Shown here in pieces: positions 1-8,243 of a stretch of DNA of 64,000 bases. Within the stretch, counting starts at the first letter, position 1. The number at the start of each line of letters is the position of its first letter. The stretch lies in IMG/VR virus record IMGVR_UViG_3300028840_002431, positions 236,240 through 300,239 of that record. One strand, given 5' to 3'. The notes under the pieces were generated by a model. The model saw only the letters and a program-made list of their open reading frames with translations. It was not told where the DNA came from and searched no databases. The position numbers and the translations under genes were made by a program. The stretch is from a virus.

Positions 1-498
1 ATTTACGACTACCACCGGTTGGACCGCGCCATAGGCGTACCCAAGGATTGGAGTCTGGCCCTGTCGGAACTCAACGCGGATCTTGGGGCCATCAAACAGG
101 TCAACATCATATTCATCGCCACGACCCAGAAAGACTCCATGTTCGGGGAGGCCCTGGAACAGAAGTGGCTCGGAGGTAAGAAGAACGACGTGGTAGCTAT
201 CGTCGGCACCTCTGGGAAGACGATCAAGTGGGCATATGTTATCGCATGGACCGACAAGGAACTCTTCAAGGTCTCGCTGCGAGATGCTCTCATGGAAGTG
301 GGGGAACTGGACAAAGATAAAGTGATGAAGGCTATTCGGACCAACGTATCCAAACACTATGTCCGAAAGCCCATGGCAGATTTCGAATACTTGAGGGCAT
401 CAATCACCCCGTCGGTGTTGCAATGGGTGATCGCCATGCTGATAGGACTCGTCATCTCAGGGATACTAGGCTTCGTGTTCTGGAAACACGACATTTAA
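1..498 (+). CDS. TPM-domain-like membrane-anchored protein, 5' end cut by window
   Basis: The reading frame is open from base 1, so the true start lies upstream and the protein is partial. The visible ~165 residues look like a TPM (YgcG/TPM_phosphatase) domain, followed by a single C-terminal membrane segment (ITPSVLQWVIAMLIGLVISG region) and a short cytoplasmic tail. The next gene is a LemA homologue 13 bp downstream; TPM and LemA genes are frequent neighbours in bacteria, which supports the call. The function in a phage is unknown; an envelope-associated role is inferred. Confidence 0.6.
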   Translation: MYDYHRLDRAIGVPKDWSLALSELNADLGAIKQVNIIFIATTQKDSMFGEALEQKWLGGKKNDVVAIVGTSGKTIKWAYVIAWTDKELFKVSLRDALMEVGELDKDKVMKAIRTNVSKHYVRKPMADFEYLRASITPSVLQWVIAMLIGLVISGILGFVFWKHDI

Positions 499-511
499 CG
501 GAGGTTACACA

Positions 512-1069
512 ATGAGCCGTGGAGCAATCATAGGCATAGGCGTTTTGTCCGTCATCGTTCTGTTTATCGTCATCGTCATCGCGTCGGTCATCGGAACGAA
601 CAACAGTTGCGTCGCTCAGGAAAAGGCCCTGGTCGCGCAATACGAGCAGAACAAGAACAACTACGACAACATGTGGAAGAAGTTCAGGGAGGCGGCTGGC
701 GTCACGAAGATGTACGCCGATGATTTGAAAAAGATCTACGACTCCGCCATTACCAAACGGTACGGGGACGAAGGTTCCAAAGCCATGTTCCAATGGCTCA
801 AGGAGCACAACCCCAACTTCGACTCCAAGTTGTATACTCAACTCCAACGGCTCATCGAGTCGGGCCGCAACTCCTTCGAGGCAAACCAGAAGATGCTCCT
901 GGACAAGAAGCGGGTATACGAGACAGACCTGGATATCTTTCCCAACGGTGCCATCGCAAGAGCGTTAGGTTTCCCGAAGATCGACCTGGACAAGTACGGG
1001 ATTGTTACATCCGACGAGACCGAATCGGCCTTCGAGACAAAGAAGAGCGGCCCAATCGAGTTACGATAG
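512..1069 (+). CDS. LemA family membrane protein
   Basis: 185 residues, opened by a strong ribosome site (GGAGG, 9 nt before ATG). Residues ~5-28 form one hydrophobic helix, so the protein is inserted with a long helical domain outside or inside the membrane. The C-terminal part has the LemA pattern: repeated helices, then 'FPNGAIARALGFPKID', which matches the family's fPs..iA...gf segment. It directly follows the TPM-like gene. LemA proteins have no firmly known biochemical activity; a membrane role during infection is only inferred. Confidence 0.75.
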   Translation: MSRGAIIGIGVLSVIVLFIVIVIASVIGTNNSCVAQEKALVAQYEQNKNNYDNMWKKFREAAGVTKMYADDLKKIYDSAITKRYGDEGSKAMFQWLKEHNPNFDSKLYTQLQRLIESGRNSFEANQKMLLDKKRVYETDLDIFPNGAIARALGFPKIDLDKYGIVTSDETESAFETKKSGPIELR

Positions 1070-1074
1070 ATTCT

Positions 1075-1094
1075 CTTTTCACGGTGTAGTATAA
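1075..1094 (+). promoter_or_regulatory. GGTGTA-type promoter motif
   Basis: Reads TTTTCACGGTGTAGTATAA, a member of the recurrent CCGGTGTARTATTA family of this window. Unlike most copies it is not next to a start codon: a strong hairpin follows at once and the next gene starts about 150 nt downstream. Confidence 0.5.
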
Positions 1095-1130
1095 GAGGCC
1101 GGTCCCGCTGCCAGGGGCCGGTCTTTGTGT
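1095..1130 (+). terminator. Hairpin, probable terminator or attenuator
   Basis: A 12-bp stem (1095-1106 with 1114-1125, three G-T pairs) encloses a 7-nt loop and runs into TTTGTGT. It can end the TPM-LemA transcript. Because it immediately follows a promoter-like motif it could also act as an attenuator for the downstream gene. Confidence 0.65.
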
Positions 1131-1241
1131 ATGCATTGATGGTGAAAGAATTCAATGCTTTCCGTACCTTCTGATTATAACAGTTGCAGGGGTACTTATC
1201 GGATTACACTAGGAGAGGTACCTGTAAGATCGAGGAATTAT

Positions 1242-1703
1242 ATGACTCCAGAGGAACTAGCGACTAACGCGGAGACACAAAGGCATATTGATGTCGTCCG
1301 AAAATTCTTACGAGTCGTGGCCGTCATGCTTCTGGAACGTGGCGAAAAACACGATAGGTCCAAACTCGAACCGCCTGAGTTAGAAGGGTTCACGGAGTTT
1401 ACACCCAAGCTCGCGGAATCGACGTACGGCAGTGACGAGTACAAAGGCTTCTTAGAGTCCATGAAACCGACTCTCGACCATCATTACGGCCACAACCGCC
1501 ACCACCCGGAGCACTTCCCCGATGGGATAGAGGGTATGAATCTGGTAGACATAGTCGAGATGTTCTGCGACTGGAAGGCCGCCACGCTTCGTCACAATGA
1601 CGGCAACATACTCCACAGCATCGGGGAGAACACCAAGAGGTTCCACATCAGCCCGCAACTGGCTGAAATCTTCAAGAACACCGCAGAGCTATTTGAAGAG
1701 TAG
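1242..1703 (+). CDS. DUF5662 family protein
   Basis: 153 residues. I chose the ATG at 1242 because GAGG lies 6-7 nt before it; the frame stays open upstream to 1155 but without a comparable site. The body matches DUF5662: 'GEKHDRSKL' early, then 'HHYGHNRHHPEH' and 'CDWKAATLRHNDG', a histidine/aspartate-rich layout resembling metal-binding HD-like helical proteins. The biochemical role is unknown. It overlaps the next gene by one base (TAGTG). Confidence 0.7.
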   Translation: MTPEELATNAETQRHIDVVRKFLRVVAVMLLERGEKHDRSKLEPPELEGFTEFTPKLAESTYGSDEYKGFLESMKPTLDHHYGHNRHHPEHFPDGIEGMNLVDIVEMFCDWKAATLRHNDGNILHSIGENTKRFHISPQLAEIFKNTAELFEE

Positions 1704-2158
1704 TGCCCGACTTCGAGTTCACACCTGACCAACTCAAGGCCCTGGAAGCCCTGGACTGGCTCTACAGCGAAGACCACCGCCGGACCGGTCGGACCACGGT
1801 GCTGGCCTTCAACTTTCTTCGCCGTATCGTTTTAGAAAGTAGATTCGAAAGACACCGCCCCGGCGATGGTTGGATCACTGTCCACGACCACTACCCAAGC
1901 TGGGAGTCGGTAGAACACATGGCGAGTGTTATTATGCATATGGCCGCACGCGCCGGAATAGACTCGGGGGCGATTGAGGTAAAACGACTGGGGCTGAGTG
2001 TGCAAATGAGGATGCGAGGCGATTATGTTCCAACGATCGAAGAGTTATGCAGCCTTGCCGAGTTAGGCGAGGTCACTTCTATACCAACGGAGCACGAGCT
2101 AGAGCCAGACCCGGAAGATACGGCTAATCTCTGGGATCACCTCACAGACCCTCAGTAG
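1703..2158 (+). CDS. Unknown protein with C-terminal LWDHL tag
   Basis: 151 residues from a GTG start coupled to the preceding stop (TAGTG). The N-terminal half carries 'TGRTTVLAFNFLR' after an acidic helix, similar to segments in phage ATP-binding proteins but without a convincing Walker motif. The last residues, 'ANLWDHLTDPQ', belong to a short tag shared with several unrelated proteins here. The 3' end overlaps the convergent gene by 17 bp. No family recognised. Confidence 0.6.
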   Translation: MPDFEFTPDQLKALEALDWLYSEDHRRTGRTTVLAFNFLRRIVLESRFERHRPGDGWITVHDHYPSWESVEHMASVIMHMAARAGIDSGAIEVKRLGLSVQMRMRGDYVPTIEELCSLAELGEVTSIPTEHELEPDPEDTANLWDHLTDPQ

Positions 2159-2603
2159 GGTCCCGGCGATCGTAAGACTCTGACGCGAGCTTGTGCTTCT
2201 CCAAGGCTTTTCTCAGCACGTCTTTCTGTCTCGCGCTCAGAGGTTGGCCCTTCTTGATCTGCTTTCCTATACTCTTCAAGAAGTTACGCATCCAGCCGTC
2301 ATCTTTCGCAGCGTTGTAAAGCTTACGGAGGCGTTCCAGGAATTCCTCCCGTTTCTCGACGAGCTTACGCCGCTTCGAGTCGTCGAAAAGAACATCCCCG
2401 TGTCTACGTTTGATGTCTTCCAGGACGGCGCTTTGCTTCGGGCTGGGACCCCAGGAATCCACGTCCTGGTGGTCAACCTGACGCCGAACGCTCTCCACGA
2501 ACTTGGCACCTCTTTCGTCACCAAGCTCCCGGAGAGCTTCGACCATGTCTCCTAACTGAGTTAGGTACAGCTTGTATTCGCGGATGTATTCGTCTCTGCT
2601 CAC
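2142..2603 (-). CDS. Unknown helical protein
   Basis: 153 residues, highly charged and mostly helical. Two similar segments, 'GPSPKQSAVLEDI' and 'PLSARQKDVLRKAL', suggest an internal duplication of a small helical unit of a type also seen beside helicase and zinc-ribbon modules in phage proteins. It overlaps the upstream small gene by 4 bp (ATGA) and ends convergently inside the + strand gene. Function unknown. Confidence 0.6.
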   Translation of the reverse strand: MSRDEYIREYKLYLTQLGDMVEALRELGDERGAKFVESVRRQVDHQDVDSWGPSPKQSAVLEDIKRRHGDVLFDDSKRRKLVEKREEFLERLRKLYNAAKDDGWMRNFLKSIGKQIKKGQPLSARQKDVLRKALEKHKLASESYDRRDPTEGL

Positions 2604-2806
2604 GCAAGAAGCTTTCTAACACCCAGCTTGATCAGAGCGTCCGCGTCCGCCGCGTTGAATCCAGAGTCGATCAGGTGTTTACGAACACCGTTGCGCCGGG
2701 CGACTAACATGGCCGCCACAGCGTTCTGAACACGAACCGTGACTTTCCCACCGGCTCTCTGAACGATTACGGCCGGTGCTGGTGCCTTTGGTTTAGCTGT
2801 TGCCAT
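2600..2806 (-). CDS. Small unknown basic protein
   Basis: 68 residues, with a good ribosome site (AGGAGG) before ATG. An Ala/Pro/Lys start is followed by a compact domain ending 'GFNAADADALIKLGVRKLLA'. No family recognised. It is the first gene of a two-gene minus-strand unit with the gene ending at 2142. Confidence 0.55.
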   Translation of the reverse strand: MATAKPKAPAPAVIVQRAGGKVTVRVQNAVAAMLVARRNGVRKHLIDSGFNAADADALIKLGVRKLLA

Positions 2807-2848
2807 TTGGAGTCCTCCTATACCCTTGACGGTTTGTTTAGGAGAATC

Positions 2849-3154
2849 TCAATGCCGCGTCCACTTCCCATCCTCATACAAATACACCACATTTCTTTCC
2901 CGGAGATGGACGTGGTCCCAGAAGCCCTCAGGAGCCTCAATTGCCATTTCCCGGAGTTGCTTCTGTAGATGCTGGGTGTGTAGGCTGTCCTGTTCACTGG
3001 GGTGGAATAGGGTGGTCCACACGACATCGCTCTCGTCTTCCGGAGCGTCCAGGTCGAGCACGGTCAAAAAATAATGCTTCAACGGATGGTCCCACCCGGC
3101 CATAACGGAGGCCCGCTTCCCGTTGTGCTTACAATCGAATACGACCTGACTCAT
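2849..3154 (-). CDS. Unknown protein
   Basis: 101 residues, starting at the ATG that overlaps the stop of the upstream gene (ATGA, 3154). It has short strands at the start ('MSQVVFDCKHNGKRASVMAGW') and a Trp/His-rich end. No recognisable domain. It is the last gene of a unit that starts with the Pol X gene at 4535. Confidence 0.55.
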   Translation of the reverse strand: MSQVVFDCKHNGKRASVMAGWDHPLKHYFLTVLDLDAPEDESDVVWTTLFHPSEQDSLHTQHLQKQLREMAIEAPEGFWDHVHLRERNVVYLYEDGKWTRH

Positions 3155-3582
3155 TTCTTTTTCTTGCCCTTGAGAAGGTAGCCGTAACAGTGCCAGGGGT
3201 AGCCCGTCGCAACATTGACCCCGACGATGATATGTCTGAGTTCGACGACCTCCCCATGGAACGCCGCCAGATATTCCTGGAACCAGCGGCCGGTGCCCTT
3301 CTCGGCTTTTTCGTCCGCCGTCTTGCGGGCAGCTTTGGCCTTTTCGTAGTCCCACTGCTCGATACGATCGGAGTAGTTGTAATGAAGTCCGGCTTGCTTC
3401 GCGCCGAAAATCGTTACGTCTTTCCCGCTTGAGAACCGTGAGTCGGTGTAGTGTGGGTACAAGTCCGGGAGTTGAGTGTCGAGGTTCGTTGTCGCGAATC
3501 GTGGCATTCTGTGACCATCCATTCTGACATACGGGTTGTCCCAGAATACTTCGTCGTCGTAGTAACCATCATACTTTGGCAT
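3151..3582 (-). CDS. Unknown protein
   Basis: 143 residues; the ATG at 3582 overlaps the Pol X stop (TGATG), so translation is probably coupled. The start is rich in Asp, Tyr and Pro, the middle has an Ala/Lys helix, and the end is 'GYPWHCYGYLLKGKKKK'. No family recognised. Confidence 0.55.
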   Translation of the reverse strand: MPKYDGYYDDEVFWDNPYVRMDGHRMPRFATTNLDTQLPDLYPHYTDSRFSSGKDVTIFGAKQAGLHYNYSDRIEQWDYEKAKAARKTADEKAEKGTGRWFQEYLAAFHGEVVELRHIIVGVNVATGYPWHCYGYLLKGKKKK

Positions 3583-4535
3583 CACTCACTCCGATCTTTC
3601 GGGTCCACATATTTCACCTTGAGGATATCGTATAGCTCGACCTCGAACTCTCCGCCGATACGCTCCTCTTCGACCATGTCGCCTTTGCTGGCGTTCGGTC
3701 CCTTGAAGAAGCCATACTCGTTGACCAGGATTCCCCGACTCTTGGCGATTCCTCGAAGCCGTATATTATGGGCCTTGCTGCCGGTGAAGTAGCAGAGTGC
3801 CGCGCCCCAACACAGCGGGTCCACAATCAACAGATCGACGTTGACAATGAAGTTGCCTTGGTAACGCAAAGTGATCTTCTTGTCCCCGGCCGACTGGATT
3901 TCACCGAAGCGAGCGGCCACCGACCTGACCTGAGCCATGGCCTTGGGGTTGTCGAGCGACAGGAGGATGTCAACGTCCTTCACCGTCTCCGACTCCCGAC
4001 GGAAGGAACCGGCCGGGCTGCACCGATACACACCGTCGATGGCTTTCAATTGCTTTACCATCTTCTCGACGAATGGTTTCACCACCTCACGCGGTAGGCG
4101 GCCCTGTTTCATCTGTTCGAGGCCGATCTTGGCTCGCTCCAGGAGGTCCGGATCGTCGCCGGTTGCCTCCAAGAGAACGATGAGTTCTTCCACACTCTCC
4201 ACACCATGGAGACGGGCAATATTGAAGGCCGACACCGGGCCGACTCCGGGAATAGCTTGTAGAGCAAACGCCCCCGGAGGAAACTGCTTTTCCAGTTCCT
4301 CGATCCGCTTGCACGTGCCGGTTTCCAGGATCTGGTGGATGGTTTCGGCCGTGCTCTTGCCGATTCCCTCGACTTCCAGGAGGTTGATAGACCCGGCGTG
4401 CTCAGGCATATCGCGGACCACACCAGCGACTTTTTCGTACGTCCTGGCCCGCCACTGGTCCTTTGCGACGCGATAAAGCTTCCCGATATAGGCGAGCTTC
4501 TCGGCCAGTTCCTGGTTCGTGGTGGGCACGTACAT
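3582..4535 (-). CDS. Family X (Pol beta-type) DNA polymerase
   Basis: 317 residues. It has an N-terminal 8-kDa-like helical domain (1-45), two helix-hairpin-helix loops ('VEGIGKSTA' ~55-63, 'IPGVGPVSA' ~95-103), then the nucleotidyltransferase core with 'GSFRR' (176-180), metal ligands D187/D189 ('KDVDILL') and D234 ('VNVDLLIV'), and 'TGSKAHNIRLR' (251-261), which matches the Pol beta thumb pattern. The PHP domain common in bacterial PolX is absent. The family does gap filling in base-excision and end-joining repair; a repair role is inferred. First gene of its unit, with a promoter-like motif right before ATG. Confidence 0.88.
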   Translation of the reverse strand: MYVPTTNQELAEKLAYIGKLYRVAKDQWRARTYEKVAGVVRDMPEHAGSINLLEVEGIGKSTAETIHQILETGTCKRIEELEKQFPPGAFALQAIPGVGPVSAFNIARLHGVESVEELIVLLEATGDDPDLLERAKIGLEQMKQGRLPREVVKPFVEKMVKQLKAIDGVYRCSPAGSFRRESETVKDVDILLSLDNPKAMAQVRSVAARFGEIQSAGDKKITLRYQGNFIVNVDLLIVDPLCWGAALCYFTGSKAHNIRLRGIAKSRGILVNEYGFFKGPNASKGDMVEEERIGGEFEVELYDILKVKYVDPKDRSE

Positions 4536-4550
4536 ACCTACACTACGAAT
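4536..4550 (-). promoter_or_regulatory. GGTGTA-type promoter motif, variant
   Basis: Minus strand reads ATTCGTAGTGTAGGT directly followed by the ATG of the Pol X gene. No Shine-Dalgarno sequence fits in between, so a leaderless transcript is possible. Confidence 0.45.
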
Positions 4551-4597
4551 CAGCGGGGCTGACCCTAAAGATTAAAAATACGGTATCAACCTAGATA

Positions 4598-5464
4598 CTA
4601 CTCCAACTGGTCGTGAGCGTCGGAGAAGCCAAGGTCGATCAAAGCCGCGTTCTTTCGCGGAGAGAAGTCCAGGCTGCTACCTATATCGCTCTGGGCCTCT
4701 ACGAGCTTAACCGTGACCTCCTTCTTCCCTTCTGGAGCCTTCCCGGCCCTGACCAACTCGTTGATCAACTCCGTCTTCCGGATATCGTCCCGGTGGATCT
4801 CGTTCATTATGATGTCGAGCACACGCGGGATTTGATCGAGCACCTTGAGACCCGGCTTGGGTTCGAACGTGACCTTGGGCGGCTGGCAGGTGACGACGTA
4901 CACCTCCGTCGCTCCCATCTCGATAGCTGTCCGAAGAGGGGTGATGTTACGAAGGCCGCCGTCGCTCCACGGGATGCCGTAAATCATGATCGGGTGGAAG
5001 AAGATCGGGAAACTGGAAGAAGCCAACACTCCTTCAACGATGTCGTCATCGCTCTCACCCCACGACCGGTTTTCGCCGGTACACAACGATGTCCCGATGA
5101 CCTTGAGCTTCTTGCCGGACCCGGCAATCAGGTTGGCGTCCAGGTTATCCTGGAGAAACTTCCGGACAGGAGACGAGTCGTAGACGCTCTCTTTCCACAA
5201 GACAGGCAGGTACCACAACAGGCCGTGGTACCACTTCTTGTAGATATCAGGTGTGTCGATGCTCTTCCAAAGATCGATGAGCCGGTGGCTCGCGTCAATC
5301 TCCTCGCCCTTCTTGAATTGAGCAATGTACGAGGAGTTGATTGCGCCCACGGAAGTCCCGCAGAGAATGTCCGGTTGTAAACCGAGAACGGAGAACAGAT
5401 ACTTGATCGCCCCGGCTTCGTAAGCGCCGTTAGCGCCGCCTCCCGATAAAACCAATGCTTTCAT
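4598..5464 (-). CDS. Patatin-like phospholipase
   Basis: 288 residues. The oxyanion loop 'SGGGANGAYEAGA' sits at residues 7-19, the nucleophile elbow G-x-S-x-G is 'GTSVG' (~38-42), and the dyad Asp lies in 'SDGGLRN' (~168). These are the three signatures of patatin lipid acyl hydrolases. No signal peptide, so it should act in the cytoplasm on the inner leaflet. Such enzymes also appear as effectors in bacterial antiphage systems, so a phage copy is unusual. A GGAG site precedes ATG. Confidence 0.88.
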   Translation of the reverse strand: MKALVLSGGGANGAYEAGAIKYLFSVLGLQPDILCGTSVGAINSSYIAQFKKGEEIDASHRLIDLWKSIDTPDIYKKWYHGLLWYLPVLWKESVYDSSPVRKFLQDNLDANLIAGSGKKLKVIGTSLCTGENRSWGESDDDIVEGVLASSSFPIFFHPIMIYGIPWSDGGLRNITPLRTAIEMGATEVYVVTCQPPKVTFEPKPGLKVLDQIPRVLDIIMNEIHRDDIRKTELINELVRAGKAPEGKKEVTVKLVEAQSDIGSSLDFSPRKNAALIDLGFSDAHDQLE

Positions 5465-5523
5465 GTTACACTCCAGGCCATGGCGCGAACGCCGTTTACC
5501 TGGGGTAACTATAAGAACATCAC

Positions 5524-6207
5524 CTACGGCAGCACGAACTTGAGGATATCGCCGCGTTTGTTCACGGCGTAAACCCCTCTTTTCTTTAGCAGATCCCAGA
5601 CAAGTTCCGCATGTTCGGTGTCTCTCGGACAGCCGTTGAGGCTCTTAACAATGGCTTTGTCGAATTCGTGAGCCTTGGCGGTGCTTTGAGTGTCCAGGAA
5701 TGTGCCTCCCAAGGCTCTACGCCATTCGTTGCCGGATATGTTCAGATCACTGGCGTCGAGAACGCCCTTGCCATTGAAGTGCTCTCGCATCATGTCCACT
5801 TCGGGGGCAAACAACTCACCAAGACGTTGATGGACCCAGTAGTATTCTGGCTCCAAGAACTCGCCCTTTAACTCTCTGTGGTCGTCTATCCTTTTGCCCG
5901 CCATGAACTTGGTTCCCCCGTTGGGGGAGACGACCGCTTCTTCTCCAACCATGTCGTCCGTTGCCTTGATGGGTCTGCCCGTTCCTACGAACACGGCCCT
6001 CCTAACAACATACCGGCGAGCCATCTTGGGCGGCCAGAATTGCGTCCCGTCCACGACCGTGTCTGAGGTCGTAGTGGTGCGAACCAACGCCAAAACCCCC
6101 TCCCAGTTAGAGAGCATCACCCCTTCCGGAAAGATGATCGACTCGTGGGAAAGGTTTGGTAAGAAGGTTCCTTCTCTATTACTATTCTCCAAAGCCCTTT
6201 GGCTCAT
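5524..6207 (-). CDS. Unknown protein
   Basis: 227 residues if started at the ATG at 6207, which overlaps the upstream gene by 26 bp; an ATG at residue 31 with an upstream GGAAGGGG is an alternative. It contains 'VVRRAVFVGTGRPIKATDD', a strand-turn segment, and a helical C-terminal half. No family recognised. Co-directional with the gene ending at 6182 and probably co-transcribed. Confidence 0.55.
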   Translation of the reverse strand: MSQRALENSNREGTFLPNLSHESIIFPEGVMLSNWEGVLALVRTTTTSDTVVDGTQFWPPKMARRYVVRRAVFVGTGRPIKATDDMVGEEAVVSPNGGTKFMAGKRIDDHRELKGEFLEPEYYWVHQRLGELFAPEVDMMREHFNGKGVLDASDLNISGNEWRRALGGTFLDTQSTAKAHEFDKAIVKSLNGCPRDTEHAELVWDLLKKRGVYAVNKRGDILKFVLP

Positions 6208-6829
6208 AACAGCGTACGTCCCGTCCCCTGACTACACCACTAGACGATTGGATCTTCCCCTGCCTTCGTAGTGTTTCCAGAGTACCCTTAATCAAAGAAA
6301 GTTGTTGCCGCGTAGAGAGTGCTTTGAATGCAGGGGCGTGCTCTCGCGGAAGTTCCCCGCCCTCCAAAAAGAAGCCCCGAATATACCCCGCCGTAATACA
6401 AGGCTCTTTCCTGAACACCCCTTTCTTGTATTTGCTGTAGATGTCTTCGATGAACGCCAGGATGCCTTCTTTCATCCAGCCGCGAAGAGCCTTATCGGTA
6501 AGTTTACGCTGCTCTTTCAGTCGTTCGCTGTGGACACGAGCGAGGCCCCTATCCAACTTGCCGCGATCCAGACTGAACTCGAAGCCGTTCCTCTCCTCTA
6601 TAACACCATCAACATCGTCGCCCAGTTTGTCGATGTCGGAGCCAGACAGCCGTTCGACCTCTCTCTGGATCTCACTGAGGTTCTCGACCGGCATCTTTTT
6701 CTCGTAGAGGCTCAGTCGGTGTCCGATGAGGACAGAGATGTAGGCTTTGTCCCCTTCAACCGAAATAGCTGTTTCCGGTCGAAGGGACGCCGTCTTGTAC
6801 CGTTGGACAACTCTCTCAGCTTCGATCAT
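6182..6829 (-). CDS. Unknown protein with RVAxRY-like N-terminus
   Basis: 215 residues. It begins 'MIEAERVVQRYKTASLRP', one of the RVAxRYL-type leaders seen on several otherwise unrelated proteins in this window. The middle is strongly helical and charged, and the C-terminus looks like a small winged-helix-type unit ('STRQQLSLIKGTLETLRRQG' followed by a short hairpin). No family recognised. Confidence 0.6.
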   Translation of the reverse strand: MIEAERVVQRYKTASLRPETAISVEGDKAYISVLIGHRLSLYEKKMPVENLSEIQREVERLSGSDIDKLGDDVDGVIEERNGFEFSLDRGKLDRGLARVHSERLKEQRKLTDKALRGWMKEGILAFIEDIYSKYKKGVFRKEPCITAGYIRGFFLEGGELPREHAPAFKALSTRQQLSLIKGTLETLRRQGKIQSSSGVVRGRDVRCYEPKGFGE

Positions 6830-6861
6830 CGCCGCCTCTACGTTACAACTTCGATAGATAG

Positions 6862-7938
6862 TTATTCGGCGGCCGAGTTGGTGTCCATCTTAACGGTCCG
6901 TGCCAGGATCTTGGCCTCTTCCGGCCCTTTCCAGTAAGGCTCGATTTGAATAAGCTTTCGGAGCGAGCGGCCCGGACCGTAAGGTTGGAACTTCCAGTGG
7001 CCTCGTACCAGGAACCTAACAGTCGGGCTTTTCCGTGTACCGCGCCCCTCGACGTAGTCCACGAGTGCCTGACGGCAGTTGATCTTGGTCGGGCGTCCGA
7101 TCACAAACGTCTGGATTTCCGGTAGCTCAGAGGTCTTAGTCTTAGGCTTGCCGTTGGTGCGCCGACCTTTCTTCTTACGGCCGGGCTTTTGCTTGCGGTA
7201 GTTGTCAGGATCGGACATGGCAACGCACATCGAGATAACAAGCCGTCCGACAAGATTGAGGACACGGTCGTCTCGTGAGTCGGTCTTGAATCCGAAGTCC
7301 CAGTTGCCCGCACCACAAACCTTCGCAGTTGTCAGTTCCTCAGGTTTCAGACCGTGCCGCCACAGTTGGAGACCGTGCTCCGTCATGGCTACGACGTTCA
7401 ACGTGTCAAAATCATGACGCTCAGCCCGCATCACATGGACGTATACCTTACGTATGCCGTGGAGAACGTCTTCTGCGTCTGTGATGGAGAGCAAGCCTTC
7501 CGGCATCTCCAAAAGAAACGCCTTCCATGGGAACACAATCTTATCGACCATGTCCCGGCCAACGTCGGTGGCCATTAGAAGACTGGCGTACTTGCTGTCG
7601 AACACGACTCGCGGGCAGCCTTGATCAACCCAGCGGCCCGCCCAGAGCATCATGCACTGTTCGTTCGGAATCTGGAGTTGCACCTTGAGAATGTCCGAAC
7701 CAACCAGGGTGTCGGAGGTAACAGCGCGAATCAGCCTTTCCAGAGCTTCGTCGTCCGTGGAGCCGCCGTCGTAGGTATACTCGTGCAGCTTCCGGCCATA
7801 AGCCATCATTTCTTCGTTCGAGAGATTGGGGTTGAAATTCGCGGCTTCTTGGATACGCCCCAGGAGATTGTAAGCCGCCTTGGCTCGCCTCCTATCGCCA
7901 TCGGGGATGACCCGATGTTTAGTTGAGCGTTTTGGCAT
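6862..7938 (-). CDS. AcrVA2-like family protein
   Basis: 358 residues from ATG 7938 (GGGGAAG close upstream; a TTG at 7950 is an alternative). Its C-terminal block 'VRGHWKFQPYG' followed by 'IEPYWKGP', the preceding 'VISMCVAMSDPD' and the 'FPWKAFLLEMPEG' strand reproduce the order of conserved blocks I remember for AcrVA2 (RGHW motif near the end, WLCVAEPD before it). AcrVA2 lowers Cas12a production. The family is widespread in mobile elements and most members are untested, so an anti-CRISPR role is not shown. A Lys/Arg-rich linker lies around residues 245-270. Confidence 0.5.
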   Translation of the reverse strand: MPKRSTKHRVIPDGDRRRAKAAYNLLGRIQEAANFNPNLSNEEMMAYGRKLHEYTYDGGSTDDEALERLIRAVTSDTLVGSDILKVQLQIPNEQCMMLWAGRWVDQGCPRVVFDSKYASLLMATDVGRDMVDKIVFPWKAFLLEMPEGLLSITDAEDVLHGIRKVYVHVMRAERHDFDTLNVVAMTEHGLQLWRHGLKPEELTTAKVCGAGNWDFGFKTDSRDDRVLNLVGRLVISMCVAMSDPDNYRKQKPGRKKKGRRTNGKPKTKTSELPEIQTFVIGRPTKINCRQALVDYVEGRGTRKSPTVRFLVRGHWKFQPYGPGRSLRKLIQIEPYWKGPEEAKILARTVKMDTNSAAE

Positions 7939-8203
7939 CTTCCCCGCCAAAGATCTGGTCGTAGTTATCGCGGTATTGCTTCGAGGCGACCTGAGGCGGC
8001 CCCTTTGCCTTGTAGAGGGACGTGATGCTCAAGACCGATGCGTCCCCTCCGGGTTCCAGACGGACCATTTCCATACCCGGAATCAACGCCTGTCCTTGGA
8101 CCATCGGCGTGACGAGCGCCTCCTTCTCTCCCTCGTCATTCACACGTGTCCCGACGAGGCCGCCCTCTTCCGTCATGCCTTTGATATGGAATTCGTCTTT
8201 CAT
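7919..8203 (-). CDS. Small unknown protein
   Basis: 94 residues, mostly strands and turns with no recognised motif. It overlaps the start of the AcrVA2-like gene by 20 bp and is probably transcribed with it, which makes it a candidate partner or regulator by context only. Confidence 0.5.
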   Translation of the reverse strand: MKDEFHIKGMTEEGGLVGTRVNDEGEKEALVTPMVQGQALIPGMEMVRLEPGGDASVLSITSLYKAKGPPQVASKQYRDNYDQIFGGEDAKTLN

Positions 8204-8243
8204 ATTATTACCGACGCTCTCAGTCAGAGACTTCTGACAAGTG

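Noticed and set aside
452-847. A 131-residue minus-strand frame opposite LemA
   Set aside because: Val-rich antisense product with no start site; shadow of the LemA gene.
4613-5380. A 255-residue plus-strand open frame opposite the patatin gene
   Set aside because: It is antisense to a gene with complete catalytic motifs and has no ribosome site; it is a shadow frame.
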